Positions 1-8,975 of a stretch of 64,000 nt of DNA are shown here, in pieces. A model generated the notes under the pieces. That model saw only the letters and a list, made by a program, of their open reading frames with translations. It made no database searches and was not told the origin of the DNA. The translations under genes and the position numbers were made by a program. Source of the DNA: Streptomyces polyasparticus (lineage in GTDB: Bacteria > Actinomycetota > Actinomycetes > Streptomycetales > Streptomycetaceae); NCBI RefSeq assembly GCF_014493765.1, contig NZ_JACTVJ010000001.1:248001-312000 (forward strand), written 5' to 3'. Every line of letters starts with the position of its first letter. The first letter of the stretch is position 1.

Positions 1-1382
1 CGGTCCTCGTACTTGGCGACCGCGAGCAGCCGGCACATGTCCTCGATCTCCTGCCCGGTCAGCCCGACCGCGGCCGCGATCGACTCGTCGCGCGGCTGCC
101 CCAGATTGACCCGGCGCATGTACGCGCGCATCGCGGCCATCCGCCGGAGCACCGCGTCGACCACGTACGTGTCACCGGCCGCGAGCACCTCGGCGAGGTA
201 CTCGACCGGGATGCGCATCGCGTCGATCGCGCCGAAGAGATTGCCCGCGTCCTCGCCGTCGCTGCCGGTCGCGGCGACCGCGTCGACCACCGGCGAGAGC
301 GGCGGGACGTACCAGACCATCGGCATGGTGCGGTACTCCGGGTGCAGCGGCAGTGCGACCTGGTAGGTGGCGATCAGGTCGTGGACGGGGGAGCGACGGG
401 CGGCGTCCAGCCACTCCTCCGTTATACCCGCAGCCTTCGCCGCCGCCTGGACCGCCGGGTCGTGCGGATCGAGGAAGGCGCCCAACTGGGCCGGGTACAG
501 GTCGTGTTCGTCCTCGACCGCAGCGGCTTCGGTCACCTTGTCGGCGTCGTACAGCATCACGCCGAGGTAGCGCATCCGGCCCACACAGGTCTCCGAGCAC
601 ACGGTCGGCAGCCCGACCTCCACGCGCGGGAAGCAGAAGGTGCACTTCTCGGCCTTGCCGGTGGAGTGGTTGAAGTAGACCTTCTTGTACGGGCAGGAGG
701 ACACGCACATCCGCCAGCCGCGGCACTGGTCCTGATCGACCAGGACGATGCCGTCCTCCACGTGCTTGTACATCGCGCCGGACGGACAGGCCGACACACA
801 GGCCGGGTTGAGGCAGTGCTCGCACACGCGCGGCAGATAGAACATGAAGCTCTTCTCGAACTCCATCCTGATCCGCTCGCCGACCTCGTCGCGGATCTTC
901 TCGATGATCGGGTCCTTGACGGCGTGCTCGGGCGCGCCGCCCAGGTTGTCCTCCCAGTTGGGACCCCACTCGATCTTGTCGATCGGCTCACCCGTGACCT
1001 GGCTGACCGGGCGCGCGACGGGCAGGTCGTCGCCGGCGGGGGCCTCGGTGAGGTTCTTGTACTCGTACGTCCAGGGCTGGTAGTAGTCCTCGATCTGCGG
1101 CATCTCGGGGTTGGCGAAGATCTGCCCGAGGCGCTTGGCCTTGCCGCCCGCCTTGAGGCGCAGACGTCCGGAGCGGGTGCGCTCCCAGCCGCCCTTCCAC
1201 TTCTCCTGGTCCTCCCAGCGCCGGGGGTATCCCTGGCCGGGCAGCGTCTCGACGTTGTTGAACCAGACGTACTCGGTGCCCTTGCGGTTGGTCCACGCCT
1301 GCTTGCAGGTGACCGAGCAGGTGTGGCAGCCGATGCACTTGTCGAGGTTCATGACCATGGCTACCTGTGCCATTACGCGCAT
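1..1382 (-). CDS. narH: Respiratory nitrate reductase beta subunit NarH (3' end outside window)
   Basis: This is the iron-sulfur electron-transfer subunit of membrane-bound nitrate reductase; it carries electrons from NarI to the molybdenum subunit NarG. The visible 460 residues start at an ATG four bases after the narG stop, so the two are co-transcribed. The N-terminus carries the first ferredoxin-like cluster motif (DKCIGCHTCSVTCKQAW), and further groups of cysteines follow (CEHCLNPACVSACP, DQDQCRGWRMCVSSCP, KCTFCFPR), as expected for the four clusters. The tryptophan in CRGW fits the [3Fe-4S] site of NarH. Reading is still open at base 1, and roughly 60 residues are missing compared with the usual length of about 520. 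narJ and narI would be expected beyond the left edge. Confidence 0.95.
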   Translation of the reverse strand, partial: MRVMAQVAMVMNLDKCIGCHTCSVTCKQAWTNRKGTEYVWFNNVETLPGQGYPRRWEDQEKWKGGWERTRSGRLRLKAGGKAKRLGQIFANPEMPQIEDYYQPWTYEYKNLTEAPAGDDLPVARPVSQVTGEPIDKIEWGPNWEDNLGGAPEHAVKDPIIEKIRDEVGERIRMEFEKSFMFYLPRVCEHCLNPACVSACPSGAMYKHVEDGIVLVDQDQCRGWRMCVSSCPYKKVYFNHSTGKAEKCTFCFPRVEVGLPTVCSETCVGRMRYLGVMLYDADKVTEAAAVEDEHDLYPAQLGAFLDPHDPAVQAAAKAAGITEEWLDAARRSPVHDLIATYQVALPLHPEYRTMPMVWYVPPLSPVVDAVAATGSDGEDAGNLFGAIDAMRIPVEYLAEVLAAGDTYVVDAVLRRMAAMRAYMRRVNLGQPRDESIAAAVGLTGQEIEDMCRLLAVAKYED

Positions 1383-1386
1383 GGGA

Positions 1387-4300
1387 CTAGAACTCCACAT
1401 CCTGGTTGCGGCGGCGGATGACAGTGACCTCGTCGCGCTGGTTACCGGTCGGGCCGAGGTAGTTGAAGGCCCAGGTCAACTGGGCGTAGCCGCCCACGAG
1501 ATGGGTGGGCTTGAGCATGATCCGGGTCAGCGAGTTGTGGATACCGCCGCGCCTGCCGGTCTTCTCCGTCTTCGGCACACCGACCGTGCGCTCCTGCGCG
1601 TGGTTCATGTACACCGTGCCGGGCGGCATCTTGTGCGAGACGATCGCGCGGGCCGTGATCACGCCGTTGCGGTTGACCGCCTCGATCCAGTCGTTGTCCT
1701 TGACCCCGATGGACTCGGCGTCCTGCGGCGACATCCACACCGTCTGACCGCCGCGGCCGAGCGTCATCATGAACAGGTTGTCCTGGTACTGGCTGTGGAT
1801 CGCCCACTTGTTGTGCGGGGTCAGATACCGCACGGCGACCGACTTCTCCTCCACGGTGCCGAGCTTCGGCTCCCCGTACAGCCGGTTCATGTCCAGCGGC
1901 GGCTTGTACGTGGGCAGCGCCTCGCCGACCTCGTGGATCCAGTCGTGGTCGAGGAAGAAGTGCTGGCGTCCGGTGAGGGTGTGCCAGGGCTTGAGGTGCT
2001 CGGTGTTCACGGTGAACGCCGTGTAGCGGCGGCCGCCGGACTCGCTGCCGGACCACTCCGGACTCGTGATGACCGGTACGGGACGGGCCTGGGTGTCCGC
2101 GAAGGTGATCCGCTTGCCCTCGGCCTCGGCGGCGAGATGCGCCATCTCCGTGCCGACCTTCTGCTCCAGGGTGTGGAAACCCTGGGTCGCCAGGCGCCCG
2201 TTGGAGGTCCCGGAGAGCGACAGGATCGCCTCGCAGGCCTGCTGCGCCGTCTCCAGCTTCGGCCGCCCGTCGGCGATTCCACCGCGTACGGTCCCGTTCT
2301 TGCTCTGCAGATACGCGACCTCCTCGGCCACATCGAAGGTGATCGCCTTCGTGGTCACACCGAGGGTGTCGACCAGCGGGCCGAGCGCGGCGAACTTCTC
2401 GCCGACCGCGCCGTAGTCCCGCTCGACGACCGTGAGGTTGTACATGGTCCTGCCGGGAATCGGCTCGCACTCGCCCTTCGACCAGTCGAGCGCCACACCG
2501 CCGGGCTGCGCCATCTCGCCGCCGGGGGTGTCGTGCTGCAGCGCGGTCGCGACGAGGTCCTTGCGGACGCCCAGGTGCTCCTTGGCCAGCTCGCCGAAGC
2601 GCTTGGCTATCGCGTGGAACGCGTCGTAGTCCGAACGCGCCTGCCACGGCGGGTCCACGGCCGGCGTGAACGCGTGCAGGAAGGGATGCATGTCGGTGGA
2701 CGACAGATCGTGCTTCTCGTACCAGGTGGCCGCCGGCAGCACGACATCCGCGAGCAGCGTCGTCGAGGTCATCCGGAAGTCCATCGTGAGCAGCAGATCG
2801 AGCTTGCCCTCGACGTCCTCCTCGTGCCAGGTCACATCGCGCGGCTCACAACGCGGCCCGTCCTCGGGCAGGTTGGAGTGCGTGCCGAGCAGGTGCTTGA
2901 GGAAGTACTCGTTGCCCTTGGAGCTCGACCCGAGCAGATTCGCCCGCCATACGTTGAGCACGCGCGGCCAGTTGCCGGGGGCGTCCGGGTCCTCGCCGGC
3001 GAAACCGAGTTCGCCGTCCTTGAGCATCCGGACGGTGTGCGCGACCGGATCGTCGTGGTCCCCCAGCTCCAGGGGATTGCGGTCGAAGGTCGGATACGAG
3101 GGCATCCAGCCCATCCGCGCGGACGCGGCCAGACAGTCGGCGCCGGTCATGCCCTCGAAGCGGCCGTCGCCGAGGGGCGAGGCGAGCGCGTCGGCGGGCA
3201 GCGAGTCGTAACGCCACTGGTCGGTGTGGAGGTAGAACCAGCCCGCGCCGATCATGTGCCGGGGCGGCCGGCCCCAGTCGCTCGCGCTCGCGAGCGTGGC
3301 CCACCCCGTCACGGGGCGGCACTTCTCCTGGCCGACGTAGTGGCCCCAGCCACCGCCGTTGCGGCCCTGGCAGCCGGTCATCGTGAGCAGCGCGAGGAAG
3401 GCGCGGTAGATCGTCTCGGAGTGGAACCAGTGGTTGGTGCCCGCGCCCATGAGGATCATGCAGCGGCCCTCGGAGTCCACGGCGGTCTGCGCGAACTCCC
3501 GCGCCACACGGGTGGCTTGAGCGGCGGGGACGGAGGTGAGGGTCTCCTGCCAGCCGGGGGTGCCGGGGGTCTCGGTGTCCTCGTACGACGTGGGCCATTC
3601 GCCGGGCAGCCCCGCGCGCTCCACGCCGTACTGGGCGAGCAGCAGGTCGAAGACGGTGGTGACCAGCCGGTCGCCGACGCGGCGGACGGGGACGCCGCGG
3701 CGCATCACGCCGTCCTCGTCGAAGCGCGGCAGTGTGACCGTGACGCGGTCGTCGGCGTGGTCGATGAGGGAGAGCCGGGGCTCGGTGGTCCCGAGGTCCA
3801 GATTCCACTCGGGGGTCTCGTTCCTGCCCCAGCGGTGGCCCAACGTGCCGTTGGGAACGGTCAGTTCACCGGTCGCGTCGTCGACGAGCACGGTCTTCCA
3901 CTGCGCGTTCTCGGTCTCCTGGCCGAGGTCGGCGGCGGTCAGGAACTTGCCGGGCACCAGCCCCTGCTCGCCCTCGCCGAGGCTGACGAGGAAGGGGAGA
4001 TCGGTGTACTGCCGTACGTAGTTCTCGAAGAAATCCGTCTTCTTGTCGACGAAGAATTCCTTGAGGATGACGTGGCCCATGGCCAGCGCGAGCGCACCGT
4101 CCGTGCCGGGGTGCGGATGCATCCACTCGTCGGCGAATTTGGTGTTGTCCGCGAAATCCGGCGAGACGGTGACGACCTTCTGGCCGCGATACCGCGCCTC
4201 GGCCATCCAGTGGGCGTCCGGTGTACGCGTCACCGGCACATTCGAGCCCCACATCATCAGATACGCGGCGTCCCACCAGTCACCGGATTCCGGCACGTCC

Positions 4301-5037
4301 GTCTGGTCGCCGAAAACCTGCGGAGAGGCCACCGGAAGGTCCGCGTACCAGTCGTAGAAGGAGAGCATCGGCGCGCCGATCAGCGAATGGAAACGCGCAC
4401 CGGCCGCATGCGAGGCCATCGACATCGCGGGAATCGGCGAGAAGCCGGCGACGCGGTCGGGGCCGTGGTTCTTGATGGTGTGCACATGGGCCGCGGCTGC
4501 GATCTCCGTCGCCTCCTCCCAACTGGCCCGCACCAGGCCGCCCTTGCCGCGCGCCTTCTGGTATTTGCGCCGGCGCTCGGGGTCGTTCTGGATGTCGGCC
4601 CAGGCCAGGACCGGGTCCTTCAGACGCTTCTTGGCCTCGCGGTACATCTCCAGGAGCACGCCGCGGATCAGCGGATAGCGCACGCGGGTGGGGGAGTAGC
4701 TGTACCAGGAAAAGGAAGCGCCCCGGGGGCATCCGCGCGGCTCGTATTCGGGCCTGTCCGGGCCGGTCGACGGATAGTCCGTGGCCTGGGTCTCCCAGGT
4801 GATGATGCCGTCCTTGACGTACACCTTCCAGCGGCACGATCCGGTGCAGTTCACGCCGTGCGTGGAATACACGACCTTGTCGTGGCTCCAGCGGTCACGG
4901 TAGAAGACCTCGGCCGCGCGGCCGCCGGTATGCGTGATGGTGCGCAGGTCGTCGGAGACCTCGGACGCTCCGGAACGGCGGAAGAAACCACCGGCCTTGA
5001 TCAATGCTTCGGCAGCGCTCTTGCTGTCCTGCTGCAC
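1387..5037 (-). CDS. narG: Respiratory nitrate reductase alpha subunit NarG
   Basis: Catalytic molybdopterin (bis-MGD) subunit that reduces nitrate to nitrite at the cytoplasmic face of the membrane. The 1216 residues match the usual length. The N-terminal FS0 [4Fe-4S] site is visible as His60, Cys64, Cys68 and Cys103 (HGVNCTGSC and PRGCPRG). The segment DWYADLPVASPQ corresponds to the region that carries the Asp ligand of molybdenum in Escherichia coli NarG. No Tat-type RR leader is present, only a short N-terminal tail as in other NarG proteins. The start is GTG at 5037, preceded by GGAGGG. It heads the leftward nar operon with narH. A molybdopterin synthase gene (moaE) lies elsewhere in the window, at 38.1 kb. 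Confidence 0.97.
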   Translation of the reverse strand: MQQDSKSAAEALIKAGGFFRRSGASEVSDDLRTITHTGGRAAEVFYRDRWSHDKVVYSTHGVNCTGSCRWKVYVKDGIITWETQATDYPSTGPDRPEYEPRGCPRGASFSWYSYSPTRVRYPLIRGVLLEMYREAKKRLKDPVLAWADIQNDPERRRKYQKARGKGGLVRASWEEATEIAAAAHVHTIKNHGPDRVAGFSPIPAMSMASHAAGARFHSLIGAPMLSFYDWYADLPVASPQVFGDQTDVPESGDWWDAAYLMMWGSNVPVTRTPDAHWMAEARYRGQKVVTVSPDFADNTKFADEWMHPHPGTDGALALAMGHVILKEFFVDKKTDFFENYVRQYTDLPFLVSLGEGEQGLVPGKFLTAADLGQETENAQWKTVLVDDATGELTVPNGTLGHRWGRNETPEWNLDLGTTEPRLSLIDHADDRVTVTLPRFDEDGVMRRGVPVRRVGDRLVTTVFDLLLAQYGVERAGLPGEWPTSYEDTETPGTPGWQETLTSVPAAQATRVAREFAQTAVDSEGRCMILMGAGTNHWFHSETIYRAFLALLTMTGCQGRNGGGWGHYVGQEKCRPVTGWATLASASDWGRPPRHMIGAGWFYLHTDQWRYDSLPADALASPLGDGRFEGMTGADCLAASARMGWMPSYPTFDRNPLELGDHDDPVAHTVRMLKDGELGFAGEDPDAPGNWPRVLNVWRANLLGSSSKGNEYFLKHLLGTHSNLPEDGPRCEPRDVTWHEEDVEGKLDLLLTMDFRMTSTTLLADVVLPAATWYEKHDLSSTDMHPFLHAFTPAVDPPWQARSDYDAFHAIAKRFGELAKEHLGVRKDLVATALQHDTPGGEMAQPGGVALDWSKGECEPIPGRTMYNLTVVERDYGAVGEKFAALGPLVDTLGVTTKAITFDVAEEVAYLQSKNGTVRGGIADGRPKLETAQQACEAILSLSGTSNGRLATQGFHTLEQKVGTEMAHLAAEAEGKRITFADTQARPVPVITSPEWSGSESGGRRYTAFTVNTEHLKPWHTLTGRQHFFLDHDWIHEVGEALPTYKPPLDMNRLYGEPKLGTVEEKSVAVRYLTPHNKWAIHSQYQDNLFMMTLGRGGQTVWMSPQDAESIGVKDNDWIEAVNRNGVITARAIVSHKMPPGTVYMNHAQERTVGVPKTEKTGRRGGIHNSLTRIMLKPTHLVGGYAQLTWAFNYLGPTGNQRDEVTVIRRRNQDVEF

Positions 5038-5218
5038 GCCTCGTCCCTCCGGACACCTGTGGAAACACCTGTGGAATTGGCTTCATTCGAGGCTATGCCC
5101 GCATTCCGGGTGCTTCCGGTGACAGAGGTCCCGTACGACAGGGACCTCTTCCCTGACTTCCCCAGGACCCGCGATGCGAAGGTGGGAGGCGTCAATCTTG
5201 TGGAGCCGGGAGGAATTT
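5038..5218. promoter_or_regulatory. Divergent regulatory region of narG and the YwiC-like gene
   Basis: The 181-base gap between two divergent genes holds two notable elements. A perfect 12-bp direct repeat (ACACCTGTGGAA, 5053-5064 and 5065-5076) lies just upstream of the narG ribosome binding site. A perfect 9-bp inverted repeat, AGAGGTCCC (5124-5132) and GGGACCTCT (5141-5149), has an 8-base spacer. Such sites could bind an oxygen, redox or nitrate regulator. I do not recognise either as a defined consensus, and no -10/-35 pair is convincing. Confidence 0.45.
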
Positions 5219-6004
5219 GTGAGCCGCAGTCGTAGCGGTGGCCGCAGCCGTAGCGGTGGTCGCAGCCGTAGCGGTGGTCGCAGCCGCTGGCTGCCGGACC
5301 AGCACGGCGCGTGGGCGATGCTCGCGGTGCCGTTCCTCGCCGGCACCTTCCTCGGCACACCGCGCTGGGCGCATCTGCCGCTGCTCGCGGCCTGGCTGCT
5401 CGGCTACATGGCGGCCTACCACGCCCAGCAGTGGCTCCGGCTCTCGCGGATCTCCCGCAATCCGAAGGCGCCCCGCCGCCACATCCGCCCGGCGCTGGTC
5501 CTCGGCGCGCTCTTCGCCGCGTTCGGCCTGCCGCTCGCGGTCCTCTGCCCATGGCTGCTGCTCGCGTGCGCCGCCGCGGCCCCGTTCGTGCTCGCCAACA
5601 CCTGGTACGCCCGGCGCAACAAGGAACGCGCCCTGCTCAACGGCCTGCTCGCGGTGGTCCCTGCCTGCGGCATGCTCCTGGTCACCTACCGCCTGGGGGA
5701 GGGCGGTTGGGGCGCTCTCGCCCCGGCGCTCGCCTGTCTCCTCTACTTCGCGGGCACGGTCCCGTACGTGAAGACGATGATCCGCGAGCGCAACTCCCGC
5801 GCGTACTACCGCGGTTCGGTGGGCTACCACGCGCTCGCCCTGTGCGCGGCGGCGCTCCTGAGCCCCTGGCTCGCGCTGCCGTTCGCCGCCTATCTCGTAC
5901 GGGCCGTCGTACTGCCGGGCCGCGGCGTGAAGGTGCCGGTGGTGGGCGCGATCGAGGTCATGGGCTCGGCGGCGCTGCTGGCGACGGTGTTGCTGACGTT
6001 CTGA
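5219..6004 (+). CDS. YwiC-like integral membrane protein
   Basis: Predicted multi-spanning membrane protein of the YwiC-like family, function unknown. ywiC of Bacillus subtilis also sits beside the narGHJI/fnr genes, so the position next to narG supports the assignment and suggests a role linked to anaerobic or nitrate metabolism. After a basic N-terminus the protein has a conserved-looking WLPDQHGAWAML segment and about eight hydrophobic stretches. The chosen start is GTG at 5219, preceded by GGGAGGA, giving 261 residues; an upstream ATG at 5174 has no better ribosome binding site. The first 24 residues are a repeated Arg-Ser-Gly tract encoded by an 18-bp tandem repeat, unusual for a membrane-protein N-terminus. 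Confidence 0.8.
   Translation: MSRSRSGGRSRSGGRSRSGGRSRWLPDQHGAWAMLAVPFLAGTFLGTPRWAHLPLLAAWLLGYMAAYHAQQWLRLSRISRNPKAPRRHIRPALVLGALFAAFGLPLAVLCPWLLLACAAAAPFVLANTWYARRNKERALLNGLLAVVPACGMLLVTYRLGEGGWGALAPALACLLYFAGTVPYVKTMIRERNSRAYYRGSVGYHALALCAAALLSPWLALPFAAYLVRAVVLPGRGVKVPVVGAIEVMGSAALLATVLLTF
5225..5290 (+). repeat. 18-bp tandem repeat encoding RSRSGG units
   Basis: Three full units and one partial unit of an 18-bp sequence (CGCAGCCGTAGCGGTGGT with two substitutions in the first unit) lie at the 5' end of the YwiC-like gene. The unit is a multiple of three, so copy-number change would lengthen or shorten the basic N-terminal tail without a frameshift. Confidence 0.9.
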
Positions 6005-6042
6005 CCGCGCCCGGGGGACCGGGGGCGGAGCTCCCGCAAGGC

Positions 6043-8814
6043 TCAGAGCGCGCCCTTGCGGGTGAGGTGGTTGAACGCCAGCCATCCGGGGAGGACCGGC
6101 AGCCACAGAGTGAGCAGACGGTAGAGCAGCACCGCCGGCGCGGCGATCTCCGTCGGTACACCGGCGGAGAGCACCAGGAAACCGGAGAGCGCCAGCTCCA
6201 CCGCGCCCACACCACCGGGTGTCGGCGCCGCCGACCCGATCGCGTTGCCCGCGAGGAAGGCCACGGCGACCCCGGCCAGACTCACCGAGGACGCGTCCGC
6301 GCCGAACGCCACCAGACACGCGTACAGACACATCACGAAGGACGCCGTCAGGAGCAGCATTCCGCCGATGCCCGTGAGCAGCTTCTGCGGCCGCTGCAGC
6401 ACGTCCAGCATGCGCGGCACGACACCCGCGAAGAGCGAGCGCACCCGCGTGGACACGAACTTCCTCAGCAACGGCACCGCGGTCACCACGAGGACGAGCA
6501 CCGCGGCCGTGAGGAGCCCGGCGATCACCGCGCGGGACGGCGTGAGATCCGCCTTGTTCTCGGTCCCGGTCAGATAGCCGAACGTCAGGAGCAGCAGAAT
6601 GTGCGCCCCGAGCCCGAACAGCTGCGAGGCACCGACGCTCGCCACCGCGAGACCGGAGCGCACTCCGGCCCGCTGCAGGAAGCGCGTGTTGAGCGCCACG
6701 CCGCCGACCGCGGCCGGTGCCACCACCTTCACGAAGGACCCGGCCACCTGTGCCGCGATGGTCCGAAGCAGCGGCACCCGCTCCGGTACGAAGCCGAGCA
6801 GGCTCATGGCCGCGGCCAGATAACTGAGCGCGGAGAACGCGACCGCGGCCGCCACCCAGCCCCACTCGGCGTTCTGCAACTGGTCGAACTCGAACTTGGT
6901 CAGCTGACCGAACAGGAAGTACGCGGCGAACGCGCCCGCGATCCAGCTGATCAGCGTGCGCGGCTTGATCCGCTCCAGCTGGGCCGGCTCGACCGGTGCC
7001 TGCGGACGGATGCTGAGCACCTGGTGGCGGATCTGGGTGAGCAGATCCTCCTCGCGGGCCTCTTCGAGGGCCTCGTCGATGGCCCGCTTCTCCGCCTGCC
7101 GCTCGGCCTTGCTGGTCTTGCGGAGCAGATCCTCCGCCCCTGAGGCGCCGGACTCTGCGGCCCGTGCCTCCTTGGAGAGCCGCGAGGCCTCGAGCACCGC
7201 CTCGCGCTCACGCTCGCCCCGCTCCCTGCTGAGCTTGCGCAGCTCCGCCCGCGTGGTGCGCGACAGAGCGATCGGCTGCAGCAGCGGCAGACAGTCCGCG
7301 ACGGTGTCACCGCCGAGCACCTCGACCGCCGCGGCGACGGACCGCTCGGCGCCGACCCGCAGCCCGAACGTGGTCAGGAGCTGCGCGATGTCCATGCGGA
7401 GCAGCAGATCCCCGGCGGCGATCTCACCGCCCCGGAGATCGGTGATGATCACCTTGCCGGAACGATCCACCAGAATCGCGTCGCCGGCGAGCCGCCGGTG
7501 CGCGATCCGTCGCGACTGCAGCGCCTGCACCTGGCGCCAGGTGTCCCGCATCAGCCCGTCGGTGATCGCTTCGTCGTCGAGCGAGTCGAGACTGCGCCCG
7601 CCGGTGTGCTCGTACACGAGCATGACGGCATCGGGACCCAGCTCGGATGTGGCGATCAGCTTGGGGGCGTTGGCACCGGCCGCGATCGCCGCGTACGCGA
7701 GCAGCGCCTCCTGTTCGAGGGCCTGACGCAGCGAGAGCAGCGACCTGCGGGTGGTCAGGGAGCGCAGCGTCAGACGCCGCCACACCCGGTAGAAGAAGCC
7801 GTGCGCCTGCTGTTCACGGTCGACCACCGTGATGTCCAGCGGCGGCCCGTCCTCGAGCGTCACGAAGTAGTGCCGGCCGCGGTCGCCGCTGTCCGGCGTG
7901 TCCCCCACGTCCTCCGCACGCGCCGCGCTCACCGGCTTGAAGCCGACATGGCGCAGACCGCTGAGGAGGTTCTGCGCGGTGGGCCGGACGTTGGGCGAAC
8001 CGACCGCGTACAGCGTTCCGTACGCGACGGACCAGCCGATCAGGACGGTCAGGATGATCGAGAAGGGGGTCGTGTACCCGGCGACCAGCATCGAGACCGC
8101 GTCGAGCAGCAGCACCGCCCACAGCAGCACCCGCCAGCGCGGCCGCCGCGAAAGCCCGACGGCCGTCATGTACGCGATCACCGGGGCGAGATAGCCGTGC
8201 ACCGGGTCGGTCAGCTGGCCCGCCTCGTTGAACCGGGTCAGCGCGTCCCGTACGGATTCGGGCGCGGCCTCGGCGACCCAGAGATCGGTGGCCAGGGTGA
8301 CCCCGTGCGCCAGCACGGCCGCGAGCACACCGTCGGCGATGCGCAGCCCGTCCCGCTTGATCAGCCGCTCGATCGCGAAGGCCACGGGGACGAGCAGCAC
8401 CGCGATGCTGGACGCCAGGCCCGCGAACTTGATCAGCAGATCCGGGGCCTCCCCGGTCCGCTTGGCGATGTCGTCCTCGAGGCCGGTCGTGGTGCCGTGC
8501 GCGAACGCGGCGACACCGAGAAGGAGGGCGATCGCCAGCGCGCCGACGAGCAGCCGCATCAGGTCGGACGGCCGGTGCACGCGGGCGGGCAGCAGCGGCT
8601 CGTCGCCCTCGACCCGGTCGATGGTCCCGTCCACCAGCGGATGCTCGTGGTGGTGCAGCTCCGGCCGCCTGCCGTTGCTCACCGTGCCGTGGCTTTCCAT
8701 GCCGTTGTTCTCAGGGGTGGCCGGGCGCGACGAAGCGGCAGAGGTGCCGTCGCCCTTCGAGGCGTCCGCTCCCTGCGTACCTTCGGCATCCGTCGCTTTT
8801 TGATCTCGTATCAC
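6043..8814 (-). CDS. Flippase-like (LPG synthase TM domain) protein with kinase-like segment
   Basis: Large membrane protein of 923 residues. An acidic, low-complexity N-terminal tail (about 1-75) is followed by several hydrophobic segments (about 85-290). A cytoplasmic portion (about 300-560) resembles a degenerate protein kinase or aminoglycoside-phosphotransferase fold: HRRLAGDAIL sits where a catalytic loop would be and ITDLRGGEI where DFG would be, so the usual catalytic Asp is not evident. A charged, probably coiled-coil stretch (about 560-630) leads to a C-terminal polytopic domain of the lysylphosphatidylglycerol synthase/YbhN (TIGR00374) type. The predicted role is lipid or lipid-linked sugar movement, by family only. 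The GTG start has a weak ribosome binding site; ATG at codon 39 is an alternative. Confidence 0.8.
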   Translation of the reverse strand: MIRDQKATDAEGTQGADASKGDGTSAASSRPATPENNGMESHGTVSNGRRPELHHHEHPLVDGTIDRVEGDEPLLPARVHRPSDLMRLLVGALAIALLLGVAAFAHGTTTGLEDDIAKRTGEAPDLLIKFAGLASSIAVLLVPVAFAIERLIKRDGLRIADGVLAAVLAHGVTLATDLWVAEAAPESVRDALTRFNEAGQLTDPVHGYLAPVIAYMTAVGLSRRPRWRVLLWAVLLLDAVSMLVAGYTTPFSIILTVLIGWSVAYGTLYAVGSPNVRPTAQNLLSGLRHVGFKPVSAARAEDVGDTPDSGDRGRHYFVTLEDGPPLDITVVDREQQAHGFFYRVWRRLTLRSLTTRRSLLSLRQALEQEALLAYAAIAAGANAPKLIATSELGPDAVMLVYEHTGGRSLDSLDDEAITDGLMRDTWRQVQALQSRRIAHRRLAGDAILVDRSGKVIITDLRGGEIAAGDLLLRMDIAQLLTTFGLRVGAERSVAAAVEVLGGDTVADCLPLLQPIALSRTTRAELRKLSRERGEREREAVLEASRLSKEARAAESGASGAEDLLRKTSKAERQAEKRAIDEALEEAREEDLLTQIRHQVLSIRPQAPVEPAQLERIKPRTLISWIAGAFAAYFLFGQLTKFEFDQLQNAEWGWVAAAVAFSALSYLAAAMSLLGFVPERVPLLRTIAAQVAGSFVKVVAPAAVGGVALNTRFLQRAGVRSGLAVASVGASQLFGLGAHILLLLTFGYLTGTENKADLTPSRAVIAGLLTAAVLVLVVTAVPLLRKFVSTRVRSLFAGVVPRMLDVLQRPQKLLTGIGGMLLLTASFVMCLYACLVAFGADASSVSLAGVAVAFLAGNAIGSAAPTPGGVGAVELALSGFLVLSAGVPTEIAAPAVLLYRLLTLWLPVLPGWLAFNHLTRKGAL

Positions 8815-8975
8815 CAGTCACCGCCCGGATGATGGTGGCATGAGCCACCCACGTCAGGGGGCATCAGGGTGCAAACAAGAGACACCGTGTGCCGGTGTTG
8901 TGAGAGTTTGCCCGGGCCTTGCCGCCCGGTGCCCGTCGCCGCGGACCCGCCGGACTGTCGGTGCCGTACGGCACC

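Noticed and set aside
5124-5149. DevR/OsdR box in the nar region
   Set aside because: The palindrome contains GGGAC/GTCCC but in the opposite order to the known dyad, so it cannot be assigned to that regulator.
1111-5235. Very long rightward open frame opposite narG
   Set aside because: It is the antisense shadow of narG; it lacks domain logic and runs across the narG/narH boundary. High GC creates such frames.
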